A DNA stretch of 64,000 nt from Brevibacillus_H ginsengisoli (GCF_050113715.1 NZ_JBNJQR010000004.1:124001-188000); one strand, 5' to 3'; shown: positions 1-9,689, numbered from the stretch's first letter. Program-made: numbers and translations. The notes: generated by a model not told the origin, from the letters alone.

Positions 1-3000
1 ATTCTCCACGGGTAATGTTTACATCAACCCCGAATTCATTATCTCCTTTTGGCTTTAAGATACCTTTTACATAAATTGCTTCGGTATGGTTACGTGCGTA
101 GCTATGCTGTGAAATATCGTTAAATGAATTAGACAGCTTAGCTACTACATAATATCCAAATCGGTCAAAGTTAGCAATAACTTGTCCTTTCTTCGGATCT
201 ACTATACCTCCAATATCGGTCCATGTTTTCTCATCAGGATCGAAACGGAATACGGTAATCCACATAGACGCATCCGCTACAACGTTTTTGTCATAATTCA
301 TCTTGATCTTACCTCGTTGAGTCGGAACAACCATCAAATCATCTTGGCGCTTATTGAAGTTCGGCAAGTCTGAAGATGGAAGCTGGTGAGGCAAGAACCC
401 TTCTTTTACGTCATCGTATGCTTCTGTATCTTCATTATCCGCTTGTCCGCCATCAATCCAGTACATTGGACTAATTTGGATGAAATGCTGTCGATCAAAG
501 GAAGCTTGCAACAATTGCTTACCAAGTGCTACATCGGTTCGGAAGCTAGATGGTACTTGTTGATAATCATAACGGTCGACTACACCGTCTTCCGGATTCG
601 CGATACCAAAGAGTAACGAATGGTCTGCGTAAACCTGAGTTTTGTACTTGTTCGGGCTCTTCGGATCCATCCGGCGCAGGTAGGTGTCTTTCGGGAAAGT
701 GAGCTGAACTGCTCCATTAAAGACGTTGTGAGCGTTTTTCATCGGCTCCATCCATTGAGCACCAGGAATCAAATCTTGTGCATACATGATGTCAAACGAA
801 CCTGTTGTTTTCTCCGCACCTTTGGTAATCGTGAATTTAATGGTGTTTTTCTTATTCGGCTTCAGGTTCATTACAGTCGCTTTGAAGACGTCTTTGTATT
901 CTTTGTCACCGTCATTATTCTCGTCGAAGTCAATTTGTTTCGCCTGTACCTTGTCAACTAGTACAGAGTCAGCTCCTTTGGCTTCAATTACAACTTCCAC
1001 GTAGTTACGGTTGATGGAACCGGCCAACTCTTGCTTGGTTGGGCGCAAGATGGTATACGGCATTACCTTGGAAGAAATCTCAAGCGATTTCGCCGCATAT
1101 GGACCAGATGTTCCGGCATTGTACACTCGGATGGAATATACAAGCTTCGTTCCATCCTTTGGCATTTCCTGATTGCTGATGACAAACTCAAAGTCTTGTG
1201 TACTTCTCACATAAGAAACGCTCAATCCAGAAGGTGTGATGTTAGACCCACTATTATAGGTCGTTCCTCCGTCATCCGAAAAACGCTTGGTTAAATCCCA
1301 AGTCCACGTAACCCCATCATTACGTTTAATCTCCAAGATGTAGTTAGAGGCTTGCGGAGTAGCTCCAGATTGAAGCGAAGCCAGTTTGCTTTCAATGATA
1401 GAACGGTTAGTTCCCAAGTCAATGAAATCGAATGCTCCATATACATTCAATTTCTTCTCTTCTGTTGTGTAAATTCCATCAGCACCTGGGAAGCGCTTCG
1501 TATCCTTCTTCGGCTGAGTGAACTCGATTGGGTAAGGATAAATATCTTTACCGTCAGCTGGAAGCTTAGGAATGTTGGTTGAACTTATGCGAATCGTTAA
1601 TTCCTTCTTATAAATATCCTTATCCTGAGAGTTAGGACCATTAGATTTATACAAGAAGAGAATTTTGTTTTCTCCAGCCTTCAACTGATCATAAATAGTT
1701 GATAATGGAGTATCCGTCTCATCCACGATAAATCGATTGGGTTTGGCTGGACTCTCTTGCATAAGAGGTACCTCATAGTTATTTACATACAAGTAAAGCT
1801 TTTGTTTGGCGTCACCTTTTTTAAAGAGAGCTGTATCTTTAAGATCAACATTGCGGAGTTCCCCACGCAATTTACCCAAAGCCTTCACCATAATATTATT
1901 GACCAAAGTATTACGGTCTTCCGTCGTATCCCGGTTAATGACTTGTCCATCATACATCGTGTCGAAGTTCACATATGGACCGGAGACATAGTTCACTACT
2001 CGCTCAATTGTGTACGTACCTGAAGAACCATTGTTATTGTAAGTAAAGGTAAACTTAAGCGTTTGGGTTCCGCTAAAAGGAAGTTCCTTCAGCATAAGAA
2101 CAATCCGTTTCACATCGTCTTTGCGATTATCACCCGTAACGTCTTTGGTCGAGTCATATTGGTCGTATGCTGCTTTCGCGTCACCATTCGCACCAAACGT
2201 TTGGTATGTTTCAAGATATTTATACACGTTTGATGAAGTAGATGCATTTGCATTATACGACGTTAAATCAACCGTATCCCCACTTAAACTTGTCGATGTG
2301 ATTTGTACATCAAAGTTATTTGGCTTTGCCGGGTCTTGGGTATTGTTTTTAGAGACATCTGTATACAGATCACCTTGACCTGCAACCAAGTCATCCTTAT
2401 TCGAATCGACAACCTGGAACTCAAGTGCAAACGGAGTATTATATATGGATGTATTATCCGTTAATCTTGAAAACTTACCAGATGCCGCTGCGGAGCCTAG
2501 ATTCAATAAATCTGCTTGTGTAAGTGTACTGCTTACCTGTGGTTTCGCCAAGAAGTTAATGTCATTCAGGAATGGCTTGTTCGGCAATTCCAAGCTATAA
2601 CTTAATTCGCCCTCTTGTGTTCCCTGATAGTCAGCAGGTGACAGAGTTGTATTAATGGCGCTTACTTCGACCAAATACTTGGTGTTGAAGTTTCTAGCGC
2701 TAGCAGGCAGGAATCCACCCGGTGCAGTGATATCAGGATTGTAAGATTCAAACTGGAACACATAGTAAGGATCCGATTCCTTATAGCTTTCCCCCTTAAT
2801 TACACGAAGCTTCACATCAGTCATCGTAGTAATAACCGTTCTGGTTGCCGCATCTCGGAAGACGAGCTTCGCTTCATAATTGGGAACAACCCCATTATCA
2901 TCAATTGCCACGAAATTCGGATCAAGGACTGAACCGATGAGGTTATTTACATCTGGTTTCGGTGAACGCGGATCCCCGTCAAACGTGTTACCCAACAGAA

Positions 3001-6000
3001 CCATCGAGAAACGAGTATCCGTTGCCGCTAAAGATCCTGTTATCGGCAAGTTATTCACTGGCATTGACGCACCACTGGTTGTCATCGGATACGTACCGTT
3101 TAAAGAAAGGTAACCATAGTCATCGAAGAAGGAATCACCCTTGGTTTCGATTCGGACACGCATCATCGGGTTGTTACCAGGATTACCTGGCCAGTTAAGG
3201 CTTGTTTGTAATCCTAGTTCAGGAAGTGTGGCGCGATTACCATTTCCTGTACCGTATTTACCTTCCACAACGATATTACTGTTCACACTACTTGGTGAAC
3301 GGCGTAGGTCTCCTTTAGGGTCTTGGAAATAAACCTCAATGGTCTCGCCCTCGTCTACTTTATAGGTTCCAGTAGTGTTCGGTACAATAGTTGCCTTGAT
3401 AATGGAAGGCTTCGTACTGTCAAATGAACCGGCAACGAAGTATCCCAGGTTACCTGGCATAAAGCTTACATTACCAGTCGGTGTGTTTAAGCTTCCTGGA
3501 GCACCTAGACCTAGTTGGCCTTTTACGGTAACATTTTGTCCACTATTGTTTATGTTTGAGGTTGTTTCGGTAGTTATACGTTGAACTATTGCTCCATCAG
3601 GCAACAAGGCATTCGGTGGTGAGAGCAAATTCAACATCGTTGTCTTGTTGGTAACATCTTCAGTTGCCAATGCGTAGAACGTCTTACCGCCAGATGTGAT
3701 TTTGATACGATCGTTTCTTTTTACACTGTTTGTATTCGTAAAGGTACCACCATTAATCTTTAACTTCACTTTACCGTCCATACCGACACGTTGATTGCCG
3801 TTAACGGTAATAGCTCCGAGACCAAAAGAATCTGAAGCAGTCGCTGTAACTTGTTGAATTACCGTATCATTGGATAGGACCTTTCCGGACAATCCCAAAA
3901 CAGGTAACATCGACACAGATGTGTTAGAAGACCCGTCACCAAGTTGAGACTTGGTAACACCGTCAGCAGATGCGTACGGCAGTCCAGAAATTACATATTC
4001 GTTACCTATCTTCAAAAGATCTCCAGATGAAATCGTGTTTGGATCAAAACGAACAACATTACCTTCACTACCAACATTTAAAGAGAGTCGAGCATTTGCT
4101 TGGGTTACAGTTCCATTAAACGTTGAGTTGATCTTCTGCTGTCCAATGGTACGACCAGTATCATCACCCAGAGATTCAGCGCCAGCTTTGGCAGCATAAC
4201 TTATCTTAAACAAGTCATCTCCAGGATTAAAGGTGGTACCTAGAGGGGCATAGACCTTTAAAGAACTTCCTGTCGGTGCTGGAGTTTGGGCAACAATCGC
4301 ATAAATTGATCCAAACTTCACGAGGTCACCAGCAACCAATCCAAGATCCGTTCCGATAGGCGCTCCATCTTGGCGACGCATAACGATTGTATATGAATTA
4401 TCTGCATTAGGAGCAGTAGGAGGTACAGATATCTCTACCTGACTTGTAGCATCTACAACAGGGGTCGCTGTTTCAGTTGCCCATAATTTCGCATCTACAA
4501 TGCGTGCATTTTCGTCGATTACCGTATCCGGCATACCAACTACATGAACCTGTTCTCGCTTGGTGCCTGGATTTAACGTTCCGGCTTCTCCATACAATAC
4601 CCAGCGTTGCTTCGCATTGGCATCGTTGATAGCATTCGTTGCAGTCCCATCGTTTCTGTAACCAACTAGTAGAACGTCACCCTTGGTTAACGGTGATTCA
4701 TCACTTCGAATAACTAGTTCATCATAGGCTGTCGGGTTCTGATCAATCGTAAGAGCTGCCCCAATTCCTGGCGACCCATCTTTTGCTGTAAGATTCTGCT
4801 TGAACAAGATAAACGGCTTCGTAACATCTGAACTACTAGGTGTTGCTGAAGTATTAGACCATGCGCTACGGAATTTCTGGACATCAGCTGAACCTAAAGT
4901 AATTGTAAATACGGTGTTGGTCGCATTCCAATCCCCAATTGTCTGGTTACTGTTAGAAGGGTCTCTGGTATCAAGTGCGGGAACCTCCAATACTTTCCCT
5001 GGAGTACCTGCTTTCTCACCTTTAACATAGTAGAAACGCATCAACTTGTTAATATCATCAGCCGTATACGTTCCACCATTGTTATCTACTGCTTTATTGA
5101 ATTCAATAACAATTTGTTCTTTTTCATCAACGTCATTGGTAATTGTACCAGTAGGCAAGAAGTCCTTTGCTTTCATGTAAACGGCATTTACACGAAGAGG
5201 AACTTGGTCTGGAGTATAGCTGTTCGGAACGATTACTCGGCCTTGGAGCTTTACGTTGTCTCGGTTGTCTGTTGAGACACCTCCGATAAGTCCTTGGAAA
5301 ACTGAGAATGGGGAGTAATTACGCAAGCTCTGGGATTTGGTTTCACCAGGATCAACTGATTTATCATCAATAATCCCATCTCCGTCTTTATCGTACATTA
5401 ACGTCAACTCTTCATTATAGAACGTGACGTCCCCATTATAGTAAACCAAATCACGATACGTTTCTGCATACTGATCATCGTTTTGCAAAATAAACTGCAA
5501 GCGATTCTTCCCTTTAACTAAGTTTAATCCAGAAGTAATAAAGCTCGAATCAGTGGAAGAAACAGATACTGTAACACCCTTCTTCTGACCGGTTGTTACA
5601 TCAATTACGTTAACAGTAACTTGCTTTACGTTAGGTGCGTTCCCTTTGATAAAGATCGTACCATTCGAAAGGTTGCTCACATACTCAGGTGTTACTACGG
5701 TGTCGGATTTGTCTTTGATACGAAGTTCTTTACCGCCAGAACCACCGAAAATAGATAAGTTCGTAATGTTAGGAGCATCGATATAGCTAATGTACACGGT
5801 TTGTGTAATAGTAGCCCCACCGCTATTCCCCGAAAATGTAACGCGGTTTAGTCCCGGAAAAAGCTTAAGTCCAACCACATTCATCTTGGACCCGTTGATC
5901 AGGATACCTGCCTTGGTACTTGTTGTCTTCTGATCAACACGTGGTGGATTCGTATTCGGATCAACGATTTGTTCAATCACGTAAGATACGCTTCCACCAT

Positions 6001-6199
6001 CTACATTATTGAGGGTTGCGCTCAAATCGATTTTGGAGCTGTTGTTTTCGTAAGGATTTTTAATCCCAGTACTATTTAACTGAGAAATATCAAAGTCAAT
6101 ATAGTTCTCGGCATACGCTTTTCCCATTGGAAAAGATGTGACGAGAGTGCCTAGTACCATCACAAAGGATAGCAGCACCATAAACGCTTTCCTAACCAT
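1..6199 (-). CDS. Giant exported surface protein with C-terminal SLH domain, C-terminus cut by the window edge
   Basis: An uninterrupted reading frame runs from an ATG at 6199 off the left edge, giving at least 2,066 residues. The ATG follows a strong ribosome-binding site (AGGAGGGG). The N-terminus is a signal peptide: Arg/Lys, a hydrophobic core, then an AYA-like cleavage site near residue 31. The long middle is rich in Asn, Thr, Ser, Val and Gly with many EF-like Asp-rich turns, as in repetitive beta-sandwich surface proteins; I recognise no enzyme motif. The last roughly 40 visible residues (about 70-200 in the window) match the start of an SLH domain: NDI, a YAR..EAIYVKGI helix and an ITRGE motif. 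SLH domains bind pyruvylated secondary wall polymer, so the protein is probably wall-bound, possibly an S-layer component. More SLH repeats should follow beyond position 1. The exact role is unknown. Confidence 0.85.
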   Translation of the reverse strand, partial: MVRKAFMVLLSFVMVLGTLVTSFPMGKAYAENYIDFDISQLNSTGIKNPYENNSSKIDLSATLNNVDGGSVSYVIEQIVDPNTNPPRVDQKTTSTKAGILINGSKMNVVGLKLFPGLNRVTFSGNSGGATITQTVYISYIDAPNITNLSIFGGSGGKELRIKDKSDTVVTPEYVSNLSNGTIFIKGNAPNVKQVTVNVIDVTTGQKKGVTVSVSSTDSSFITSGLNLVKGKNRLQFILQNDDQYAETYRDLVYYNGDVTFYNEELTLMYDKDGDGIIDDKSVDPGETKSQSLRNYSPFSVFQGLIGGVSTDNRDNVKLQGRVIVPNSYTPDQVPLRVNAVYMKAKDFLPTGTITNDVDEKEQIVIEFNKAVDNNGGTYTADDINKLMRFYYVKGEKAGTPGKVLEVPALDTRDPSNSNQTIGDWNATNTVFTITLGSADVQKFRSAWSNTSATPSSSDVTKPFILFKQNLTAKDGSPGIGAALTIDQNPTAYDELVIRSDESPLTKGDVLLVGYRNDGTATNAINDANAKQRWVLYGEAGTLNPGTKREQVHVVGMPDTVIDENARIVDAKLWATETATPVVDATSQVEISVPPTAPNADNSYTIVMRRQDGAPIGTDLGLVAGDLVKFGSIYAIVAQTPAPTGSSLKVYAPLGTTFNPGDDLFKISYAAKAGAESLGDDTGRTIGQQKINSTFNGTVTQANARLSLNVGSEGNVVRFDPNTISSGDLLKIGNEYVISGLPYASADGVTKSQLGDGSSNTSVSMLPVLGLSGKVLSNDTVIQQVTATASDSFGLGAITVNGNQRVGMDGKVKLKINGGTFTNTNSVKRNDRIKITSGGKTFYALATEDVTNKTTMLNLLSPPNALLPDGAIVQRITTETTSNINNSGQNVTVKGQLGLGAPGSLNTPTGNVSFMPGNLGYFVAGSFDSTKPSIIKATIVPNTTGTYKVDEGETIEVYFQDPKGDLRRSPSSVNSNIVVEGKYGTGNGNRATLPELGLQTSLNWPGNPGNNPMMRVRIETKGDSFFDDYGYLSLNGTYPMTTSGASMPVNNLPITGSLAATDTRFSMVLLGNTFDGDPRSPKPDVNNLIGSVLDPNFVAIDDNGVVPNYEAKLVFRDAATRTVITTMTDVKLRVIKGESYKESDPYYVFQFESYNPDITAPGGFLPASARNFNTKYLVEVSAINTTLSPADYQGTQEGELSYSLELPNKPFLNDINFLAKPQVSSTLTQADLLNLGSAAASGKFSRLTDNTSIYNTPFALEFQVVDSNKDDLVAGQGDLYTDVSKNNTQDPAKPNNFDVQITSTSLSGDTVDLTSYNANASTSSNVYKYLETYQTFGANGDAKAAYDQYDSTKDVTGDNRKDDVKRIVLMLKELPFSGTQTLKFTFTYNNNGSSGTYTIERVVNYVSGPYVNFDTMYDGQVINRDTTEDRNTLVNNIMVKALGKLRGELRNVDLKDTALFKKGDAKQKLYLYVNNYEVPLMQESPAKPNRFIVDETDTPLSTIYDQLKAGENKILFLYKSNGPNSQDKDIYKKELTIRISSTNIPKLPADGKDIYPYPIEFTQPKKDTKRFPGADGIYTTEEKKLNVYGAFDFIDLGTNRSIIESKLASLQSGATPQASNYILEIKRNDGVTWTWDLTKRFSDDGGTTYNSGSNITPSGLSVSYVRSTQDFEFVISNQEMPKDGTKLVYSIRVYNAGTSGPYAAKSLEISSKVMPYTILRPTKQELAGSINRNYVEVVIEAKGADSVLVDKVQAKQIDFDENNDGDKEYKDVFKATVMNLKPNKKNTIKFTITKGAEKTTGSFDIMYAQDLIPGAQWMEPMKNAHNVFNGAVQLTFPKDTYLRRMDPKSPNKYKTQVYADHSLLFGIANPEDGVVDRYDYQQVPSSFRTDVALGKQLLQASFDRQHFIQISPMYWIDGGQADNEDTEAYDDVKEGFLPHQLPSSDLPNFNKRQDDLMVVPTQRGKIKMNYDKNVVADASMWITVFRFDPDEKTWTDIGGIVDPKKGQVIANFDRFGYYVVAKLSNSFNDISQHSYARNHTEAIYVKGILKPKGDNEFGVDVNITRGE

Positions 6200-6239
6200 G
6201 TTTCCCCTCCTAAAATTTTTCTACGATTCATCTCACAAT

Positions 6240-6268
6240 TCTATAGCTACTCTTTTCTGTATCGGCAA
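6240..6268 (-). promoter_or_regulatory. Candidate sigma-A promoter of the giant SLH gene
   Basis: TTGCCG (6263-6268), a 17-base spacer and TATAGA (6240-6245) lie about 40 bases before the start codon. Each hexamer matches four of six consensus bases, so this is a moderate candidate. Confidence 0.35.
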
Positions 6269-6337
6269 AAAGTAGGCTTCCTGTTAGCTTGTCTCGACTA
6301 GATGTGACAATTTTTTTGACGATGTTACTTCCGGCCT

Positions 6338-6370
6338 AAAAAAATAAAAAGCCACTCAACGGAGTGACTC
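6338..6370 (-). terminator. Intrinsic terminator after the coiled-coil gene
   Basis: On the minus strand, AGTCACTC and GAGTGGCT form an 8-base-pair stem (one G-U) around a CGTT loop, followed by TTTTTATTTTTTT. It sits just downstream of the stop codon at 6389. Confidence 0.8.
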
Positions 6371-6388
6371 ATACACTAAAGGTTTAGA

Positions 6389-6952
6389 TTATTGATTTGC
6401 GATCGCCTTTTTGATTAGTTTCACATCTGTTTCGAGTTGATCGACTCGACTAACGGTTTCGTGGGTGAGTACTTCTTGTTCCGTGTTATGTGCGACTTGA
6501 GCATAAATGATGTCCAGTTTCTTGTGAATGGAACTAATATCATCTTTGGTAGCCATTGTCTCTTTGATCACGGAGACATCCTGTTTCAGTTCGATAAGGT
6601 CGTGTTTAAGCCCGCCTACTTCACCTTGCAAATCACCGAGTTCCAGCTTAAGTCCACTTACTTCTTCTTTCAATCCACTAACGTCTTCCTTGAGCTTACC
6701 TACATCTTCTTTTAACCCACTGACGTCTTCCTTGAGCTTACCTACGTCTTCTTTTAACCCGCTGACGTCTTCCTTAAGCTTACCTACGTCTTCTTTTAAC
6801 CCGCTGACGTCTTCCTTAAGCTTACCTACGTCTTCTTTTAACCCGCTGACGTCTTCCCTTATGTCCGTTACTTCTTCTTTTACAATCTGCCGTACGTCCG
6901 TTAATAATTCACTTTTAAAATTGTTCAGTAGTTCTTGGAGCAATTTTTCCAT
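6389..6952 (-). CDS. Heptad-repeat coiled-coil protein
   Basis: A protein of 187 residues when started at the ATG at 6952, which has AAAGGAG nine bases upstream. An upstream in-frame ATG at 6973 would place that ribosome-binding site inside the gene, so I reject it. About residues 25-105 are repeats of a 14-residue unit, GLKEDVGKLKEDVS, a textbook two-heptad coiled coil with Leu/Val in core positions and Lys/Glu/Asp outside. The C-terminal part (DDISSIHKKLDIIYAQVAHN) continues as amphipathic helix. There is no signal peptide or membrane segment, so it is probably cytoplasmic and oligomeric. It lies alone between terminators, next to tagO. Function not recognised. Confidence 0.75.
   Translation of the reverse strand: MEKLLQELLNNFKSELLTDVRQIVKEEVTDIREDVSGLKEDVGKLKEDVSGLKEDVGKLKEDVSGLKEDVGKLKEDVSGLKEDVGKLKEDVSGLKEEVSGLKLELGDLQGEVGGLKHDLIELKQDVSVIKETMATKDDISSIHKKLDIIYAQVAHNTEQEVLTHETVSRVDQLETDVKLIKKAIANQ
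6656..6865. repeat. 42-bp tandem repeat inside the coiled-coil gene
   Basis: Four 42-bp units lie at 6698-6865, with a more diverged fifth at 6656-6697. The units at 6740-6781 and 6782-6823 appear identical, which suggests recent duplication. Each encodes 14 residues, so changes in copy number keep the reading frame. Confidence 0.85.
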
Positions 6953-7037
6953 AATCCTTCGCTCCTTTACCATTGCATTTAGATAATCTTATCATCCCAC
7001 AAGATAGTAGGGGAGTTCCAATTTTTCTTAATGTCCT

Positions 7038-7080
7038 AATAAAAAAGCCACTATCAGGTGAAACGACCTGATCAGTGGCT
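7038..7080 (-). terminator. Intrinsic terminator after tagO
   Basis: On the minus strand AGCCACTGATCAGGT and ACCTGATAGTGGCT form a long near-perfect stem (7047-7080) followed by TTTTTTATT. It lies about 27 bases past the tagO stop. Confidence 0.85.
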
Positions 7081-7106
7081 GTGTGTTTAGTAATCCAGTT
7101 CTTCAA

Positions 7107-8228
7107 TTACTTCTTCTCGTCTCCGAACCCTTTGATACGTCGATAGGTGTTGATCACCGGACGATATTTACGTCCAATCAAGCCTATTACCTCGCTTACC
7201 ATATGAATGGCGAAGATCATTACACCAAGGATAATCATCGAGTACCAGAAGGCTGGTTTGGCCTGCGTGAAGACGGTCGAAACCTTGGTCAGCAGGATTG
7301 CTGTACCCCCGAAGAAAATACTGATTCCGTAAATCACCATCACAGAAGCTCGGTGGGACAAGCCCATTTTGAGCATACAATGGTGGAGATGTCCTTTATC
7401 TGGTGCCGAAATCGGCTGTCTATTCACAATGCGGCGAATAATAGCAAAGAACGTATCCCAAAGCGGTACGCCAAGCACAACAATCGGAATGATAAAGGAA
7501 ACAAACAACGCTTCTTTAAAGCCCATAATCGAAAGTGCCGCTAAATTAAAGCCTAAGAACAACGCTCCGGTATCGCCCATGAAGATGCGAGCCGGATGGA
7601 AGTTAAAGTACAAGAAGCCAAGAATAGCTCCCAAGAGCACAAAACAGTAAATGGCCACATTCGTATCTTCCATAATCAAGGCCATTACAGCCATAGTCGC
7701 TGTCGCAATTGCGGATACACCTGCCGATAAACCATCCAATCCATCGATCAGGTTGACCGCATTGGTTACACCTACAATCCAAAACATCGTGATTGGAATA
7801 GCCAATAAAGCCAGCCAGCCATCAGAGAAGTCAATACTATTATCTCCGAACGGCAAATGGACTACTCCTATTTTCAATCCGAATGGAATAACTACCACAG
7901 CCGTTCCAATTAACTGACCAAGCAGCTTCCACTTCGGAGACAATTGAAATTTATCATCTAACATTCCTGTTATCAAAACAATGGTTCCACCAAGAAAAAT
8001 ACCTAACATCTCAGTCTTGGTTTGATATGGCACGAACAAGAAAAACGACACAACATAACCCAAGTAGATCGCTAAACCACCCATACGCGGCATAATTCTC
8101 GTATGCACCTTACGATGGTCCGGGGAATCCACTGCTCCAACTTTTTCCGCCAGGCGCTTTACATAAGGTGTAGCAATAAAAGCGATTACTAACGAGGTTA
8201 AGAACCCCAGGATATTATCGACAACCAT
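7107..8228 (-). CDS. tagO: Undecaprenyl-phosphate GlcNAc-1-phosphate transferase (TagO/WecA family)
   Basis: Membrane enzyme of 373 residues. The family moves GlcNAc-1-phosphate from UDP-GlcNAc onto undecaprenyl phosphate, the first step of teichoic acid and other wall-polymer synthesis. About ten hydrophobic segments are visible. Family motifs are intact: HTRIMPRMGG near residue 45, the Asp pair in GMLDDK, NLIDGLDGLSAG, the GDTGALFLGF loop, and the C-terminal GHLHHCML His motif. The ATG at 8228 has GAGGAG upstream. The next gene upstream is tagA, 30 bases away, whose product uses the TagO lipid product, so the two probably share a transcript. A WecA-like role in another polymer cannot be excluded, but the tagA neighbour favours wall-polymer linkage synthesis. 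Confidence 0.93.
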   Translation of the reverse strand: MVVDNILGFLTSLVIAFIATPYVKRLAEKVGAVDSPDHRKVHTRIMPRMGGLAIYLGYVVSFFLFVPYQTKTEMLGIFLGGTIVLITGMLDDKFQLSPKWKLLGQLIGTAVVVIPFGLKIGVVHLPFGDNSIDFSDGWLALLAIPITMFWIVGVTNAVNLIDGLDGLSAGVSAIATATMAVMALIMEDTNVAIYCFVLLGAILGFLYFNFHPARIFMGDTGALFLGFNLAALSIMGFKEALFVSFIIPIVVLGVPLWDTFFAIIRRIVNRQPISAPDKGHLHHCMLKMGLSHRASVMVIYGISIFFGGTAILLTKVSTVFTQAKPAFWYSMIILGVMIFAIHMVSEVIGLIGRKYRPVINTYRRIKGFGDEKK

Positions 8229-8258
8229 TTTGGTTCTCCTCTCTTATCACATCAATCG

Positions 8259-8981
8259 CTATCGTTTTTTGTCTTGTAACACTGCTAGTATAAAGCGAGG
8301 TATCGCTAACTGTCTTTTCCAACGGGACGGTTGCTTCATCAAACGATACAACCACTCGAGGTGAAGTTTTTGCCAAATCGATGGAGCGCGCTTCACTGTA
8401 CCGGCCAGTACATCAAAACTGCCTCCAACTCCCATGGCCAGGGAGACTTGCAGTCGATCCCAATATTTCGAGATCCACACATCTTGTTTCGGTGCTCCGA
8501 GTGCCGTAAATAAGATATCTGCCTGACTCGCCGCTACTTCCGAAGCGATCTTCGCTTCTTCTTCCGGTGTAAAGTAGCCGTCTATCGCACCTACAATTCT
8601 TGCATTTGGATATTTATGAGCTAATTCTGTGGATGCGCGTTTGTTTACTTCAGGTGAAGCTCCAAGTAAAAATACCTTCCACTCATGTTTGTTGGCTTGT
8701 TCCATTAATCCTTCTAGTAGCTCAATCCCCGTGACCCGTTCTGTAATGGGGTAATCAAGGATCTTGGCCGCATAGACAATTCCTATACCATCAGGAACGA
8801 CATAGGCTTGTTCTACGATCTGCCGGAACTGTTGATCTTCATTGGCAATCATCACAACTTCAGGGTTGGCCGTCACTACATGTGTGCGCTCCCTTGATTG
8901 GATTCGGGCGGTTAGATCTGCCACCGTCTCATTAAAGCCGTTTGTTTGAAACGGTACACCGAGAATTCTAACAACTTTCAC
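8259..8981 (-). CDS. tagA: N-acetylmannosaminyltransferase, WecG/TagA/CpsF family
   Basis: About 240 residues, the usual family length. TagA adds ManNAc from UDP-ManNAc to undecaprenyl-PP-GlcNAc, completing the disaccharide linkage unit of wall teichoic-type polymers. Visible family signatures are the TANPEVVMIANED block, PDGIGIVYAAKIL followed by ERVTGIELLEGL, and FTALGAPKQDVW. I start it at the GTG at 8981, which has GGTGGAGG about ten bases upstream; a GTG at 9005 has no ribosome-binding site. It precedes tagO in transcription. Its donor sugar would come from mnaA, encoded at about 48-49 kb. Confidence 0.92.
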   Translation of the reverse strand: MKVVRILGVPFQTNGFNETVADLTARIQSRERTHVVTANPEVVMIANEDQQFRQIVEQAYVVPDGIGIVYAAKILDYPITERVTGIELLEGLMEQANKHEWKVFLLGASPEVNKRASTELAHKYPNARIVGAIDGYFTPEEEAKIASEVAASQADILFTALGAPKQDVWISKYWDRLQVSLAMGVGGSFDVLAGTVKRAPSIWQKLHLEWLYRLMKQPSRWKRQLAIPRFILAVLQDKKR

Positions 8982-9057
8982 GTTACCGATGCCTCCACCC
9001 TTCACTACGTATATGACGTTGTCACGAAATAAAAATGTTTCACCGTAGACATTCTAC

Positions 9058-9138
9058 TCCAAAAGAAAAACACATTCAAGACAAATTCCTCATGTCGGCT
9101 CGAATCACCAACATTTTTCAGCTTGTCTGAATGTGTTT
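9058..9138 (-). terminator. Long-stem terminator after fabZ
   Basis: AACACATTCAAGACAA (9069-9084) and TTGTCTGAATGTGTT (9123-9137) are near-perfect inverted repeats. On the minus strand the hairpin is followed by a T-rich run (TTTTTCTTTT). The loop of about 38 bases is unusually large. It separates fabZ from tagA. Confidence 0.7.
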
Positions 9139-9142
9139 GATC

Positions 9143-9580
9143 TTATTGCAAAGCAAACATTAATTCGCCTTCTGCTACAATTTTACCCGCTACACGAGCT
9201 ATACCGTGGCCTTTTCCAATGGAACCCCGCAATCGGGTAAGCTCTACCTCAAGCTCCAATGTATCGCCTGGTTTTACTTGTTCCTTGAAACGGAAACCGT
9301 CTACTCCCGCAAGCAGGCCGATTTTACCCTTATTTTCTTCAATACTTAGGACAGCAACCGCACCAACTTGAGCCAACGCTTCAACGATTAAAACACCCGG
9401 CATTACTGGATAGCTAGGAAAATGCCCTTGGAAAAACGGCTCATTAATCGTTACGTTCTTCAACCCAACAGCTCGTTTGCCCACTTCCAGTTCTATAATG
9501 CGGTCTACAAGCAGGAAAGGATAACGATGGGGAAGGATCTCCTGAATTTGCATGACGTCATAAACAGGGGTAAGGTTCAA
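9143..9580 (-). CDS. fabZ: 3-hydroxyacyl-ACP dehydratase FabZ
   Basis: About 145 residues. FabZ dehydrates beta-hydroxyacyl-ACP to trans-2-enoyl-ACP in type II fatty-acid elongation, in the cytoplasm. The hot-dog fold is clear: IQEILPHRYPFLLVDR at the N-terminus, then GHFPSYPVMPGVLIVEALAQVG carrying the catalytic His and Glu. The first in-frame ATG (9589) directly abuts its AAAGGAG with no spacing, so the TTG at 9580, nine bases from GGAG, is the better start; an ATG at about 9550 is a third option. In B. subtilis fabZ is also close to flhP, flhO and mbl, so the position is conserved. Confidence 0.93.
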   Translation of the reverse strand: MNLTPVYDVMQIQEILPHRYPFLLVDRIIELEVGKRAVGLKNVTINEPFFQGHFPSYPVMPGVLIVEALAQVGAVAVLSIEENKGKIGLLAGVDGFRFKEQVKPGDTLELEVELTRLRGSIGKGHGIARVAGKIVAEGELMFALQ

Positions 9581-9689
9581 TTGTAACATCTCCTTTTATC
9601 TAAATAATGGCGTGTATGAGTTTATCCACTTCAACTTATGCTATGTGTAGTCCCCTCTCCAATTCCTTGGAGAACGGGGTTGAGATATA

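Noticed and set aside
182..5030. Many plus-strand open frames in the first 5 kb
   Set aside because: They are antisense to one uninterrupted minus-strand frame with signal peptide and SLH domain, and lack ribosome-binding sites.
6656..6865. CRISPR array
   Set aside because: The 42-bp units are directly adjacent with no spacers and lie in frame within a coding sequence.
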